Assembly: GCF_019320115.1 (NCBI RefSeq)
Contig: NC_089595.1
Span: 114,721,162-114,785,161, forward strand
From: Miscanthus floridulus
Taxonomy: Eukaryota; Streptophyta; Magnoliopsida; Poales; Poaceae
Length of the DNA: 64,000 bases
Reading direction: 5' to 3'
Position 1 is the stretch's first letter. Every line of letters begins with the position of its first letter. Position numbers and translations under genes: made by a program. Shown piece by piece: positions 11,980 through 25,170 of the stretch. The notes under the pieces are model-generated. The model was given only the letters and a program-made list of their open reading frames with translations, did no database searches and was not told where the DNA came from.

Positions 11980-14332
11980 TGAAAGGATCTAGGATGTCGC
12001 CTAGAGGGGGGTGAATAGGCGTTTCTGAAAAATCAACACCTTTAAAAGCGGAAACGATTAGTAATAGGAGTTTCCACAATGGAAACTCCAAATCAAAGTA
12101 ATACAACCCCTCACAAGTTAGCCACAAAGTATATAAAAGATACTAGATAAACCTAGGGAGCCAAACAACGGCAACCAAAGAGTTGAATCAAAATGCACTA
12201 GTCAGTTAATGTCGGAAGTTCTGACAGTTTGGGTCAGAACTTCCGACGTGTCAGAAGTCCCGACGTTTGGGTCAGAACTTCCGACGTGTTAGAAGTCCTG
12301 ACAGTTTGGGTCAGAACTTCCAACGCAAACTGTCAGCACTTCCGACCCCTACGGGAAATGAACTACAAGTGCTAAAATGAACTTTGTGATGCCGATAACT
12401 TACAAACCCACTTCCTAGTGGTAAGGTAAGGTGTTGGGTCACTCTCTTGACGTTGATAAGCCACCACTCCGTAGATCGAGTCCCAAACCCTAAGAAATAG
12501 CTAGAAAGAGGGAGACAACCAAATACAAGTAATTTCGAGCAAATCACAACAACAACAAGCACGCGGGAGACAAGAATTTATCCCGAGGTTCGGCAGCCCC
12601 ACAAAGGAGCTCCTACGTCCTCGTTGTTGAGGTGACCACTTTGGTCGGAGTCTCTTCCACCTCCTTGCCTCACTCAAGGATACCACAAAGGTCACTTGAG
12701 TTTCTTCACTAGAAAACAAGGGTAATACAAACTTCCCAAGGCTCTTCCACAAGATGGAAGCTCTTGGGCGACGCCTAGCCGGCTAGGGGAAAATCCCCAA
12801 GAGTAACAAATGCAAATCAAACCGGCTTGACGAAGAAATCAAGTGCTCAAGCTTGCTCAAAGTGTTTTTCTCACTCAATCCACTCTCCAATCACTCAAAC
12901 CCTTTAGGAATTGAAATTGGAGGCAAAGGAGAGAAGAGTGGTGAGCCTAGAATGCTTGGGGGCTGTTTTGGCCAAGTGTTTGTTGCAATGAAATGAGTGG
13001 GCAATGGTTAGAATGGAGGAGACGGGTATATATACTCCAAGGCAAAATCTAACCGTTCAGATCTACGTCGGGAGTTCCGACGCAGATCTCGGGACTTCCG
13101 ACGTATGAAGAAAACACTGTTCATGCGAGGTCAAAGTCCACTCGAGACAGCTAACGTCGGGACTTCCGACGAACGTCGGGACTTTCGACGGTCGGAACTT
13201 CCGACAAACGTCGGGACTTCCGACGTGCACAGCCAGCAGGTCAGTAGAACCATCGATGCCGGAACTTCCGGCTTGGGTCAGGACTTCCGACTGTCGGGAG
13301 TTCCGACTCACGTCGGGACTTCCGACGTCCACAGTCACCGCACAGGCAGTGACTGGGAGTCAGCACTTCCAGCAAGAGTCATGACTTCCGACTGTCGGGA
13401 GTTCCGGCTTACGTCGGGACTTCTGACACCGACAGTCACAGAAAATTATTCTTTGTGCTCGTGAAGTGCTAGAGTGTCTCTCTTTTGATTTAATTATTAT
13501 GCTTGAGCACTCTATCTTCCTCAGACCACCTAAACTTGCATCCCTCTTAATAGTACGGCATACCTATTAACTCAAATTTAAAAGTATAACGGATTTAAAC
13601 CTTTTGAGTTGATCTTTTTGAACCGAAGCCGTGTATTCCAATCTTCATCAAGTGAGGGTGCCAACATGTCAATATTGATCTTGTCACTTGAGCATAGCCA
13701 TCTTGAGCACGTGACTTGATTCCATTCATCAAATATGAATAACTCCAAATGCATCAAGTCACTTCCATCAACCACTCCAATAGTGATTTGATCCTCCACA
13801 AAAACGTGGCCATCATAGCTTGATTAGTACCTCAACTAAATGCAAGTACTTCCTTCTTCACCCTAGCTAGGTTCTTCGGCCACCAAGCCGTCGCTTGCCC
13901 TTCACCCTTGCTTAGTACCTCAAAGCCTTTCCTTGCTATCTTCACCATCTCAAGCCATCAGGTCACATCTTGTGTTGAATCATCCATTCATGTATTGTCA
14001 TCTTTTTCATTTTAATTTAGCAAGCTTCAAATATGAGACCATTCCATATGCAATCCCTCATGTCTCATTAATTAACTCTTATCGTGCTTGCTTTCACATA
14101 GATCATTGAAATCCCACAATAAATAAGCCTTTGCAAGAATTCCATATGCATTGTTGTCTTATGCTTGAACTAGATTATTTATACAACAATACATTATTTT
14201 GGCTTTATACAATTTCATCAAGTATCTGAGAGAAAATCAATTTCCTGTCTAACACTTAGCAAGCATGTTAGTTCTTTAATCATGTTGTCATTCAATCATC
14301 CAAAACCCACTAAAGGGCTAGATGCACTTTCA
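11980..14332 (-). repeat. 3' LTR (left) of the nested element
   Basis: On the plus strand it starts TGAAAGGATC and ends CACTTTCA. It contains two clusters of near-palindromes related to gtcgggacttccgac (12210-12345 and 13065-13430) and a TATA stretch at 13027-13034 ahead of the transcript start in minus orientation. Confidence 0.9.
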
Positions 14333-14346
14333 ATCTCCCCCTTTTT
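14333..14346 (-). other. Polypurine tract of the nested element
   Basis: On the minus strand this reads AAAAAGGGGGAGAT directly before the 3' LTR. Similar tracts recur inside the element at 14426-14436, 14507-14517, 14912-14925, 15047-15060 and 17840-17849. Such multiplication of the tract is described for Sireviruses. Confidence 0.8.
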
Positions 14347-17300
14347 GGTGATTGATGACAACTTGATTAAAGCTTACAAAATGATATAAACATTTAAACT
14401 TTTGGGTTCAATGATTTATGAGAGGCTCCCCCTTAATATGTGCTTATGATTAGAATTCACAAAATGACCTCAAATGTCAATTGCACATACTAAAACATAT
14501 AGGAGACTCCCCCTAAATCATTGCATCCATGGGGTGCATGTGTGTGACAAAGTTAAACCATGATGCATATGACAAGATATATCACACAAGAATAAATATA
14601 AAGGCATCACATCAAATATTTTCATTCTAGCATGCATAGTCCTTATGAAAATAAATATAACACATGTAATTCACACATAGCACTCATTACACATTTTCTC
14701 AAGTCCAGAAACCACCGATATATAAAAAAAAGATCATATCTCAAGAGATACATAGATAAAGCATAAGTGAGTCTCATCTCTCACATGATACAATCTATCT
14801 CAAATCCAAGAAACATCAATGAAGCTCAAAAACAAGAAACGACAGCCTGCAGTACATATCTTCAGGTACAAAGATAAGCAAATGAGACTATCCTGAAGCT
14901 TTAATCAGTCTCTCTCCCCCTTTGTCATCTATCACCACAAAGGTCCAACAATGACATACTAAGGACAAAGGGGCTACAAGCTGTCATACAAAGCACAAAG
15001 AATGCTTAAGGTTCAAACTTTGTACTAATCTCTCCCTTTGTATTAAACTCTCCCCCTTTGTCATCTTAAAGAGGTTGTACTTGTCACTTGTTTGCAATTC
15101 AAAAAAGATCAAGTACATGGGTTTACTAGCTCATGAACCAACTCATACACTAACCACTAGATTATATAATCATTCAAGCAATAGTGGTAGTCTATGAATC
15201 TAAAAATTTTCATTTGTAATGCATGATCCTATAAGCATTTACTATATGCACTAACCGCATACTAGTAAGGGATGAAAAATGATCATGCACAATACAATGA
15301 TACCTTTGCTATATTGGAGAGGAAGATAGTCATATAGATTTCAATTCATTTCTCCAATAGCACCATGAAGTCCAATTATAAGCTTCGTGAAGACCAATAG
15401 ATACCAATTCTTTGAATTCCTATTCTTCACCCATATGAATTGAGAATCACTAATGATCAAGTGCACTCTTCTTGTTGTGGTTGGCTTGCTTCTTCTTTGA
15501 TCATTGCTTGCTTGAGAGAACTAAAAGATGCACCACTTGTAATACCACTTGAAATTTCATGATACCACTTAAAATTTCATGACTTATTCTCTTTTGAGTG
15601 TTGCTTGCTTTCTAGACCAATTTCTTGATTTTCTTCAACCAAGTACCTCAAATGTCCCTTTAGATTACCACTTCAATTTTAGCCATCCAAGCCTAGAGCG
15701 AAGTGACCTTTGTCCAAAGAATCATCCTTGATACTTACTTGAAATAACTTGAAAGGAAACCACTTGATCCACTTGAAAGATTTTATTTGATTGATCCGTA
15801 TTGTTGGACTTAATTTGATGAATAACTTTGAATCCTTCTTTAAGTCCTTTTCTTTCTACTTGTTTAAGTCCTTTTCTTTCTATCAAAAGATCTCCAATTA
15901 TCACTAGAACTTAAACTCCATCTTCATCTTTATCTTGGTCTTGATCTCTAGCTTGAGTACCAAATGTGTACCAGATACACTCTTCAAATAAATTGTCTTG
16001 TACTCATCATTTGTCATGCTTCTATCTCAAACCAAAACCAAAACATAGGTACCTCAATCACTTATAGATATGATTCTAATTTGAGGACCTTTGAATCTAA
16101 GTGACTTTTGATCAATCCAATAATTGTTACTTTCCTGGCAGATTCTGTACTCTTCAAAGAATAAATCATATCTCCCAAAGTACATATCCAAAAACCACAA
16201 AATTTGGTGAAGATGTGACACACTAAGCCTTCTAGTAGCTGTAAAAATTTTAGCTTCTTTTGACTTCTATATTGCTACCAGATTTCATATCTTTCCACAC
16301 TGCTACATGCTGAAAACTGCTGCACTATAGCTGACAAGATCTACTCCAAATCCAAAGTATCACTTATCCAAATCTCATGAAATTTGCACAGCAACTAATA
16401 CCATAAGTGTAGAGCATGCAGACCAAGTTTCAAGCCAATACAAATAGATTTGGTTGCTCAAACATGTCAATGATCACTGCTAGCTCAGATTTTCAATATT
16501 GGACAGATTTCAATAATTGAGCTATTTTTCTCCAAATTGAACCAAACTTGAAATCAACTTATTTGAATACTCTCACAAGACATATGTCCATTCAAACCAC
16601 TTACTAGAAGAAATCTTATGAACATATCCAATCAAACTAACTTCAAACTTGATTACTTAAGCATTTAATCCATTCAAACATCTCATAGCAAGCAACATAT
16701 GCATATATATATCCAATTCAATTAACTCATATGCACCCAAATAAACTTTGATCAACAAGAGATATACCTTGATAGCTTATGATCATCTTTGCAAGCTACA
16801 ACTCCACTTATTTGCAGGCATTCAAATATATCAATAAATTCCCACAACTTGAATATGACACTTGTATGTTGATAGCATATGGACTTCACTCAATTTTGAC
16901 TTGGCATTGGGATAGAATTACACTAGGTTTTAATACTTGACTCAACATAAGATGAACAATAATAATTTCATTGAATCAAATCTCCAATGCCATGGTACCT
17001 ACAAATGATCATCCACTTTTCGATGGTACCCAAACTAGTTTGGGTCCTCTCATGTTAGATGCAACATACTTAGGCATAGCCTTAGTATGAATAGCGGAAT
17101 TTTTGCAATACTAACCAATAAGGTACAATAACAAACCTTCCTAGGCATAATATTTGCATCAATTGAAATAGGCTTAGGATTCTCACTTAGGGGACATGAA
17201 TTAGCCAAGAATTGATTTTCTCTTTTACGAATATTTGGCAAATTTATGATTTTCAAAAACTTGAGAGAGAATTTAGACGGACATAGGGATTTTTATGGAC

Positions 17301-18600
17301 TTGAGAGAACCATGTCACATGTGATTAGGCAAATAATCAACCAAGGGTAGCAATAATCACAATATGACATGACTAGGTCACAAAGACCCAAAAACCACAT
17401 GTTTTTCAAAAACCACACCACCTACACATGCTAGTTAGGGATTTTGAAAAACATCTATCCTATATCACACAAATGCACACACTAGCATATAAAGGGCCTT
17501 AGATGCACTTACAATGCATGTATGTAAATACATACCTTTGTCTTGAGCCCACAATATCACCACTGAGATAATACATGGCATGACAACATCATGTTGACCT
17601 CACTTGTCAAATAATCATACTATATATGAAATCAATTTTCATCCAAAAGACTACAAATAATACTGGATAAATTTGTTAGTCCACAATATCACCACTGAGA
17701 TAATACATGGCATGACAACATCATGTTGACCTCACTTGTCAAATAATCATACCATATATGAAATCAATTTTCATCCAAAGGACTACAAATAATACTAGAT
17801 AAATTTGTTAGTCCACAATGGTGCAAAATAGAAACTGAGCTCCCCCTAAATAAGTACCATAAGTAATTTGAATGACTTTCAACAGGCACTTTATTCTTTT
17901 AAGAATTTGGGAGTCAATTTTCTATTTTGACCAACACAAAGTAATTTGCCATATTTAAATTTCGTTGAGACATACTCACAACCCACTTAGGTTTGATAGA
18001 TCACAAGCTTCTGAGCAAATTAAGGATATATGAAATCATATGGATCAAACCTCAATTGCATCCCAATTAGTGCTCTGGTTCCTACCATACTAGACACGTC
18101 CGGTAGACATACCGGACACGTCCGACATGTGAAGAACATAAACACTTTTCCTTTCTACCCTGGCCATACCAGACATGTCTGGTAGGCGCAGGACAGAAAC
18201 AATTGAAGCACTGCTTGTGATTCTTCATTTTAGCTCTAGTACTTCTTGTATGCCTGCATTTGAACAAATGCATTGCTCTACTAGAGAGCCATTAAAAGCA
18301 TCACATGGTAAATATGATAATGATTAAATAAAACTAATTAGTCACTTCTAATTATTTCACAAATATGCTTATTTGTGAGCCATTGAGCACTAAACACAAA
18401 GTGGCTATCCTATAAGGTCTTTAGGTACTTGTTACCAATGGTAGAGATGAAGTAAACGATATGGTCATTGATTTATCTTCGGGTCAACCATATATGAGAT
18501 TATGATAAGAATTGATTGATAGATTGAGTGAATATTTTCAATTTACTTGCTCAACCACCCCGAAGCTTTCATCTCACCACCAAGTACCTACATTATCAAC
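14347..18600. other. Non-coding interior of the nested element
   Basis: About 4.2 kb of AT-rich sequence with no open frame resembling pol or any other protein on either strand. It contains the extra polypurine tracts and the 132-bp tandem duplication at 17549-17812. In full-length Sireviruses this part would hold pol and an envelope-like or spacer region. Confidence 0.7.
17549..17812. repeat. Tandem duplication, two units of about 132 bp
   Basis: The unit starting 'ccacaatatcaccactgaga' at 17549 is repeated from 17682, with a third partial start ('ccacaatgg') at 17813. The two full units differ at only a few bases, so the duplication is recent. Confidence 0.9.
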
Positions 18601-20595
18601 CTAAGCACATTTTGGTACCCAACTCTTGTTGGGTCCTTTTGGGTTAGTCAACAAGTGCTTAGGCACCCAAATGGCCTTAGTACTAGTTTGTGGTGAACAT
18701 ATCACCTTGCTAGTGCTAACTCCTTTTGTGGTCTTCCTAAGCATATTATCATAAACAAATGTGTTCGGTTTAGGGATGTTACCATTTGGGCAATCATAGC
18801 TTAGATGCCCCTTTCTTTTACAAGCATAGCATATGCGACCTTTGTTTGCTTTATGCTTGTTTTGCTTGTATGGACATCTATCAACCTTGTGGCCCATCTC
18901 ATTGCATCTATAGCATCTTCTTATTGCAACTTGGGCTACCTTTCTTGACTCTTGATATATTGGGCATTTCTTAGTAGGATGCCCCAATTTCTTGCTCATG
19001 AGACAAGCGCTTTGTCCATCACTCTTCACTTGCTTGGCCTCCTTGATTGAAGCCTTTTGAGTGGCGGCTTCAACCTTGTCGGCCCAATTCTTATGTGGAC
19101 ACGTAGCCCACTCATGTCCATACAATCCACAACCATAGCACATCCTTTTTCCATGTTTCTTGCTCTTGGTTGTGTTGGTCTTGCTTGAGATGTGATTCTT
19201 TTGTTGGGCTTTGGAGGAAGCAAGGTTTGAACCCTTCTCAAGCTTCTTCACCATGTTATCACGGTTATCTTGAGAAGGTTGTGCTTTCTCCTTACCCTTC
19301 AATCGAATCACATCTTTCTTTAATCTTTTCACCTCTTCTTTGAGCTCTATGTTTTCTATAAATTTTTGCTCAATCGAAGATTGGCTTGCTTGAGAAGCAC
19401 ACTCATTAGCACAAGAAATATTCAATTGAGATTGTGTACAAGTGAGTGTGTGAGTAGGAGGTTGAGATGATTTTACCATTGTAATCACAACCTCATGAGC
19501 CACCTCAAGCATGATGCTTGATTCTACTAATTCTTCATGAGAGCACTTGAGATGAACATAGTTTGCTTGTAGCACATTATATTTGCTTGAGAGTTCATCT
19601 AATTTTGCCTTGAGCTCAAAGTTTTCCTTCTCTAGTTGTGAAACACTAGAAGAGGAGTTAGTAACTAAAGCATGCTCAATTGATAATTTTTCATACCTCT
19701 CATTTATGCCCTTTAGCTCTTGCAATTTGGAGATGAGAAACTTTTCTTGATTTTAAAGAGATTGCTCTTGTTTCTCATTCTCTTCCTCTAGCTCATCATT
19801 CTTCTCAACTAGCTTCATGAGAATGAGCTTGTCTTTGTTGCTTAGATGATCAAGAGTGTAGCTATCTTCAATTTCAATATCACTCTCTTCTTGATCATCT
19901 ACTCGTGCTATCTCCTTGGCTTGATCTTTCTTGCTAGCCTTCTTCTTGCTTTTCTTAGCCATGAGACACAAGTGATGAGTATCATGAGATATTGAGGTTG
20001 ACTCATCACTTGGCCACCACCAGGCTTGAGCCTCATCATCACAGACTATCTGCTGTCCGACTGCCTCGGCCATACCGAACGTGTCTGGTAGGGATACCGG
20101 ACACGTCCGACATGCGCTAGTAGACATCGCAGTCACCTCGGCTTGCACCTCTTGCTCTGGCTCGGCGCTCTTGAGATCTTGTGAGGCTTCTTCGCTGCAT
20201 GAAGACATAATGGACATATTTTCCATTGACTCGACCTCAAGTGCATCATCGCATTTGGATTTTCCATATAACTCAACGAGTTTGGTCCAAATGAGATGAG
20301 CACTCTCCGGAGGTGGTTGTCCATTGAATATTGCCTCATCTTGAACCTCTGTACTCAATGTACTCAAAATGATATTAATAGCTTGAGCATTGAGTTGCGC
20401 GCATATTTCTTCCTCTTTTGATAAATTCTTATAGTTGCTCCAATCAACTATAGGAAGAGGTATGCTTACAAACACAATATGCTCAACAAGAGGACTAATC
20501 TTTCTAAAAGCATTGAGTACATGAATTGACCAAGGTAGAAAGTTTGAACCATCATTTTGGAGAAGCATCGGCTCCAACTCGATAGGCGTCGACAT
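18601..20595 (-). pseudogene. Gag of the nested element with CCHC zinc knuckles (one premature stop)
   Basis: A minus-strand frame starts at MSTPIELEPMLL (20595) and runs to 18601, with a single in-frame TAA at 19753-19755. The N-terminal part resembles copia-type Gag (NFLPWSIHVLNAF; LIWTKLVELYG). The middle is acidic and coiled-coil-like, rich in E, K, L and S. The C-terminal part has CX2CX4HX4C knuckles CYGCGLYGHEWATC, CYRCNEMGHKVDRC and CYACKRKGHLSYDC, plus a fourth (CLMSKKLGHPTKKC) whose second Cys is Ser. These bind the RNA genome in virus-like particles. No pol follows. The stop suggests this copy no longer makes full-length Gag. Confidence 0.85.
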
Positions 20596-20633
20596 CCTTT
20601 TCTCACGGCGGTGAAGCTTTAGGTGAGAACCTC

Positions 20634-20645
20634 GCTCTGATACCA
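20634..20645 (-). other. Primer-binding site of the nested element (initiator tRNA-Met)
   Basis: On the minus strand this reads TGGTATCAGAGC, two bases inside the right LTR. It fixes the orientation of the nested element. Several extra bases beyond the core (GAGG) continue the tRNA complement region. Confidence 0.9.
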
Positions 20646-20647
20646 AT

Positions 20648-23000
20648 TGAAAGGATCTAGGATGTCGCCTAGAGGGGGGTGAATAGGCGTTTCTGAAAAA
20701 TCAACACCTTTAAAAGTGGAAACGATTAGTAATAGGAGTTTCCACAATGGAAACTCCAAATCAAAGTAATACAACCCCTCACAAGTTAGCCACAAAGTAT
20801 ATAAAAGATACTAGATAAACCTAGGGAGCCAAACAACGGCAACCAAAGAGTTGAATCAAAATGCACTAGTCAGTTAATGTCGGAAGTTCTGACAGTTTGG
20901 GTCAGAACTTCCGACGTGTCAGAAGTCCCGACGTTTGGGTCAGAACTTCCGACGTGTTAGAAGTCCTGGCAGTTTGGGTCAGAACTTCCAACGCAAACTG
21001 TCAGCACTTCCGACCCCTACGGGAAATGAACTACAAGTGCTAAAATGAACTTTGTGATGCCGATAACTTACAAACCCACTTCCTAGTGGTAAGGTAAGGT
21101 GTTGGGTCACTCTCTTGACGTTGATAAGCCACCACTCCGTAGATCGAGTCCCAAACCCTAAGAAATAGCTAGAGAGAGGGAGACAACCAAATACAAGTAA
21201 TTTCGAGCAAATCACAACAACAACAAGCACGCGGGAGACAAGAATTTATCCCGAGGTTCGGCAGCCCCACAAAGGAGCTCCTACGTCCTCGTTGTTGAGG
21301 TGACCACTTTGGTCGGAGTCTCTTCCACCTCCTTGCCTCACTCAAGGATACCACAAAGGTCACTTGAGTTTCTTCACTAGAAAACAAGGGTAATACAAAC
21401 TTCCCAAGGCTTTTCCACAAGATGGAAGCTCTTGGGCGACGCCTAGCCGGCTAGGGGAAAATCCCCAAGAGTAACAAATGCAAATCAAACCGGCTTGACG
21501 AAGAAATCAAGTGCTCAAGCTTGCTCAAAGTGTTTTTCTCACTCAATCCACTCTCCAATCACTCAAACCCTTTAGGAATTGAAATTGGAGGCAAAGGAGA
21601 GAAGAGTGGTGAGCCTAGAATGCTTGGGGGCTGTTTTGGCCGAGTGTTTGTTGCAATGAAATGAGTGGGCAACGGTTAGAATGGAGGAGACGGGTATATA
21701 TACTCCAAGGCAAAATCTAACCGTTCAGATCTACGTCGGGAGTTCCGACGCAGATCTCGGGACTTCCGACGTATGAAGAAAACACTGTTCATGCGAGGTC
21801 AAAGTCCACTCGAGACAGCTAATGTCGGGACTTCCGACGAACGTCGGGACTTCCGACGGTCGGAACTTCCGACAAACGTCGGGACTTCCGACGTGCACAG
21901 CCAGCAGGTCAGTAGAACCATCGATGCCGGGACTTCCGGCTTGGGTCGGGACTTCCGACTGTCGGGAGTTCCGACTCACGTCGGGACTTCCGACGTCCAC
22001 AGTCACCGCATAGGCAGTGACTGGGAGTCAGCACTTCCGGCAAGAGTCATGACTTTCGACTATCGGGAGTTCCGGCTTACGTCGGGACTTCCGACACCGA
22101 CAGTCACAGAAAATTATTCTTTGTGCTCGTGAAGTGCTAGAGTGTCTCTCTTTTGATTTAATTATTATGCTTGAGCACTCTATCTTCCTCAGACCACCTA
22201 AACTTGCATCCCTTTTAATAGTACGGCATACCTATTAACTCAAATTTAAAAGTATAACGGATTTAAACCTTTTGAGTTGATCTTTTTGAACCGAAGCCGT
22301 GTATTCCAATCTTCATCAAGTGAGGGTGCCAACATGTCAATATTGATCTTGTCACTTGAGCATAGCCATCTTGAGCACGTGACTTGATTCCATTCATCAA
22401 ATATGAATAACTCCAAATGCATCAAGTCACTTCCATCAACCACTCCAATAGTGATTTGATCCTCCACAAAAACGTGGCCATCATAGCTTGATTAGTACCT
22501 CAACTAAATGCAAGTACTTCCTTCTTCACCCTAGCTAGGTTTTTCGGCCGCCAAGCCGTCGCTTGCCCTTCACCCTTGCTTAGTACCTCAAAGCCTTTCC
22601 TTGCTATCTTCACCATCTCAAGCCATCAGGTCACATCTTGTGTTGAATCATCCATTCATGTATTGTCATCTTTTTCATTTTAATTTAGCAAGCTTCAAAT
22701 ATGAGACCATTCCATATGCAATCCCTCATGTCTCATTAATTAACTCTTATCGTGCTTGCTTTCACATAGATCATTGAAATCCCACAATAAATAAGCCTTT
22801 GCAAGAATTCCATATGCATTGTTGTCTTATGCTTGAACTAGATTATTTATACAACAATACATTATTTTGGCTTTATACAATTTCATCAAGTATCTGAGAG
22901 AAAATCAATTTCCTATCTAACACTTAGCAAGCATGTTAGTTCTTTAATCATGTTGTCATTCAATCATCCAAAACCCACTAAAGGGCTAGATGCACTTTTA
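20648..23000 (-). repeat. 5' LTR (right) of the nested element
   Basis: It is identical in length (2353 bp) to the left LTR. On the plus strand it starts TGAAAGGATC and ends CACTTTTA, the last pair differing from the CA of the other LTR by one transition. It should hold the promoter; a TATA stretch is at 21695-21702. Confidence 0.9.
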
Positions 23001-23005
23001 CCTTC

Positions 23006-25074
23006 TATCCCACTTAATAAGGAAACTCACATCGAGGTATGGTCTGGTATGCTTGCGGATTATTCACGGTTGAGAGTTTTTGGTTGCATTGCTTATGCTC
23101 ATGTTGATAATGGAAAGCTAGAACCTAGAGCCATTAAGTATCTGTTTCTTGGTTATAGTTCTGGAGTTAAAGGATATAAGTTATGGAATCTTGAAACTAA
23201 AAAGACTTTCATGAGTAGGAACATTGTTTTCAATGAATCTGTTATGTTTAATGACAGCTTCTCCGCAGATGTTTCACCAGTTGGTTCTGATGAGGAGCAG
23301 GAACATGTTAGCGTGCAGATGGAGCATGTAGATGATCAGGAAACTAAAATTGTTGATAACAATGTTCATGATATTGTTCAGCACTCAACTCCTATTTTGT
23401 AGCCTCAAAATCAGTCTATTGCAGATCGCAGAACAAAGAGGAACTGTGAACCTCGTCTATGTTTAATTGAGAAATGTGATATTGTTCATTATGCCTTTAG
23501 TTGTGTTGAACAGGTTGAGAACATTCATGAGCCGGCTACGTACACTGAAGCTGTTGTTTCTGGTGACCATGAGAAGTGGATTTCCGCTATGCAAGAAGAT
23601 ATGCCGTCACTTGAGAAAAATGGTACATGGCATGTTGTGTGCTTGCCTAAACACAAGAAGGTCATTCGTTGCAAATGGATCTTCAAAAGAAAGAAGGGTT
23701 TGTCTCCTAGTGAGCCTTCAAGATTTAAGACAAGGTTAGTAGCAAAAGGTTTCAGTCAGATTTCTGGCGTTGATTATAATAATGTGTTCTCTCTAGTTGT
23801 AAAGCATAGTTCAATTCATATATTTTTTGATATTGTTGCTATGCGAGATCTTGAGCTTGAGCAGTTAGATGTAAAGACTGCGTTTCTATATGGAGAGCTT
23901 GAGGATAAGATATACATGGACCAGTCAGAAGGGTTCATAGTACCTAGTAAGGAGGATCATGTTTGCAAATTAAAGAGGTCCTTATATGGTTTGAAACAGT
24001 CTCCTCGTGAATGGTATAAAAGATTTGATTCTTTTATGATGTCACATGGTTTTAAGAGGTCTAAATTTGATAGTTGTGTGTACATTAAATTTGTTGATGG
24101 ATCACTTATATATTTGTTGTTATATGTTGATTGCTGCTAAGAGCAAGAAAAAAAATCACTATATTGAAGAATCTGTTGAGTAGTGAGTTTGAGATGAAGG
24201 ATTTTGGTGCTGCTAAGAAGATTCTAGGTATGGAAATTATAAGAGACAGAAATTCTGGTTTGTTATTTCTTAGTCAGCAAAGTTACATTAAGAAAGCTTT
24301 TCATCATTTCAACATGCATGATGCAAAGTCTGTTAGTACTCCTATTGCTCTTTATTTCAAATTATCAGCTTTATAATGTGCTAGTACGGATGAGAATTTT
24401 GAGTACATGTCAAGAGTTTCATATTCTAGTGTTGTTAGTTCTTTGATGTATGCCATGGTTTGCTCTCGTCCTGATTTATCATATGCTATGAGTTTGGTTA
24501 GTAGATACATAGCTAATCCTGATAAAAAATATTGGAAGGCTATTTAGTGGATTTTCAGGTATCTTCGTGGCACAATAAATGCTTGTTTGAAGTTTGGCAG
24601 GACTGATAAGGGACTCACTGGCTACATAGATTCATATTTTGCTACTGATTTGGATAAGAGAAGATCTCTCACAGGTTATGTGTTTACTATTGGTGGTTGT
24701 GCTGTGAGTTGGAGGGCAACATTGCAGCCCGTTGTTGCCCTGTCTACCACTAAGCAGAATACATGGCTATTACTGAAGCATGCAAAGAATCAGTTTTGTT
24801 GAAAGATTTGTTTGCTGAGCTTTATATAGATGATTCTTGTATTAATTTATTTTGTGACAGTCAAAGTGCTATATGTCTCACTAAAGATCAGATGTTCTAT
24901 TAGAGAACGAAGCACATTGATGCCAAATACCATTATGTTCACGATGTGGTCGCGCAAGGTAAGCTAAAGATATGCAAGATAAGCACACATGATAATCCTG
25001 CTGATATGTTGACAAAGCCAGTTTCTGTTGCTAAGTTTGAGCTTTGCTCAAGCTTAGTTAGTATAACTGTTTAA
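23006..25074 (+). pseudogene. copia pol, second part: integrase C-terminus, reverse transcriptase, RNase H (decayed)
   Basis: The segment resumes the copia frame after the nested element: integrase C-terminal region (RVFGCIAYAHVDNG, YLFLGYSSGVKGYKLWN), reverse transcriptase of the RVT_2 type (DVKTAFLYGELEDKIYMDQ, LYGLKQSPREWYKRFD) and RNase H (GYIDSYFATDLDKRRSLTGY; last residues near 25072). The catalytic aspartate motif of the reverse transcriptase is broken at about 24122-24139 by a short deletion that also shifts the frame. Further stops lie near 23401, 24374 and 24545. Confidence 0.85.
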
Positions 25075-25157
25075 CCCAAGAGGCTATTTGATACCGGAAG
25101 TATTTCTTTGTTGTTTCAGGCTGAAAGTTCATTTTATGCTATAAGAAAAAATTTGTC

Positions 25158-25170
25158 TCAAGGTGGAGTT
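25158..25170 (+). other. Polypurine tract of the copia element
   Basis: The purine-rich stretch caaggtggagttt lies directly before the 3' LTR, where plus-strand DNA synthesis is primed. Confidence 0.7.

Larger units (their letters stand above)
11980..23000 (-). mobile_element. Nested gag-only LTR retrotransposon, Sirevirus-like, minus strand
   Basis: Two 2353-bp direct repeats (11980-14332 and 20648-23000) flank a 6.3-kb interior, with target duplication CCTTC inside the copia integrase. The primer-binding site lies next to the right LTR on the minus strand and the polypurine tract next to the left LTR, so the element reads right to left. The only coding sequence found is a gag with several CCHC knuckles. 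No protease, integrase or reverse transcriptase was seen, so it must be mobilised in trans. I count about twenty mostly C/T or G/A differences between the LTRs, about 99% identity, so the insertion is recent. The Sirevirus link is inference from repeated polypurine tracts and CG-rich LTR palindromes. Confidence 0.85.

Noticed and set aside
13060..13440. Regular short repeats that look CRISPR-like
   Set aside because: The repeats vary in spacing and sequence, lie inside a retrotransposon LTR of a plant, and are present in both LTRs.
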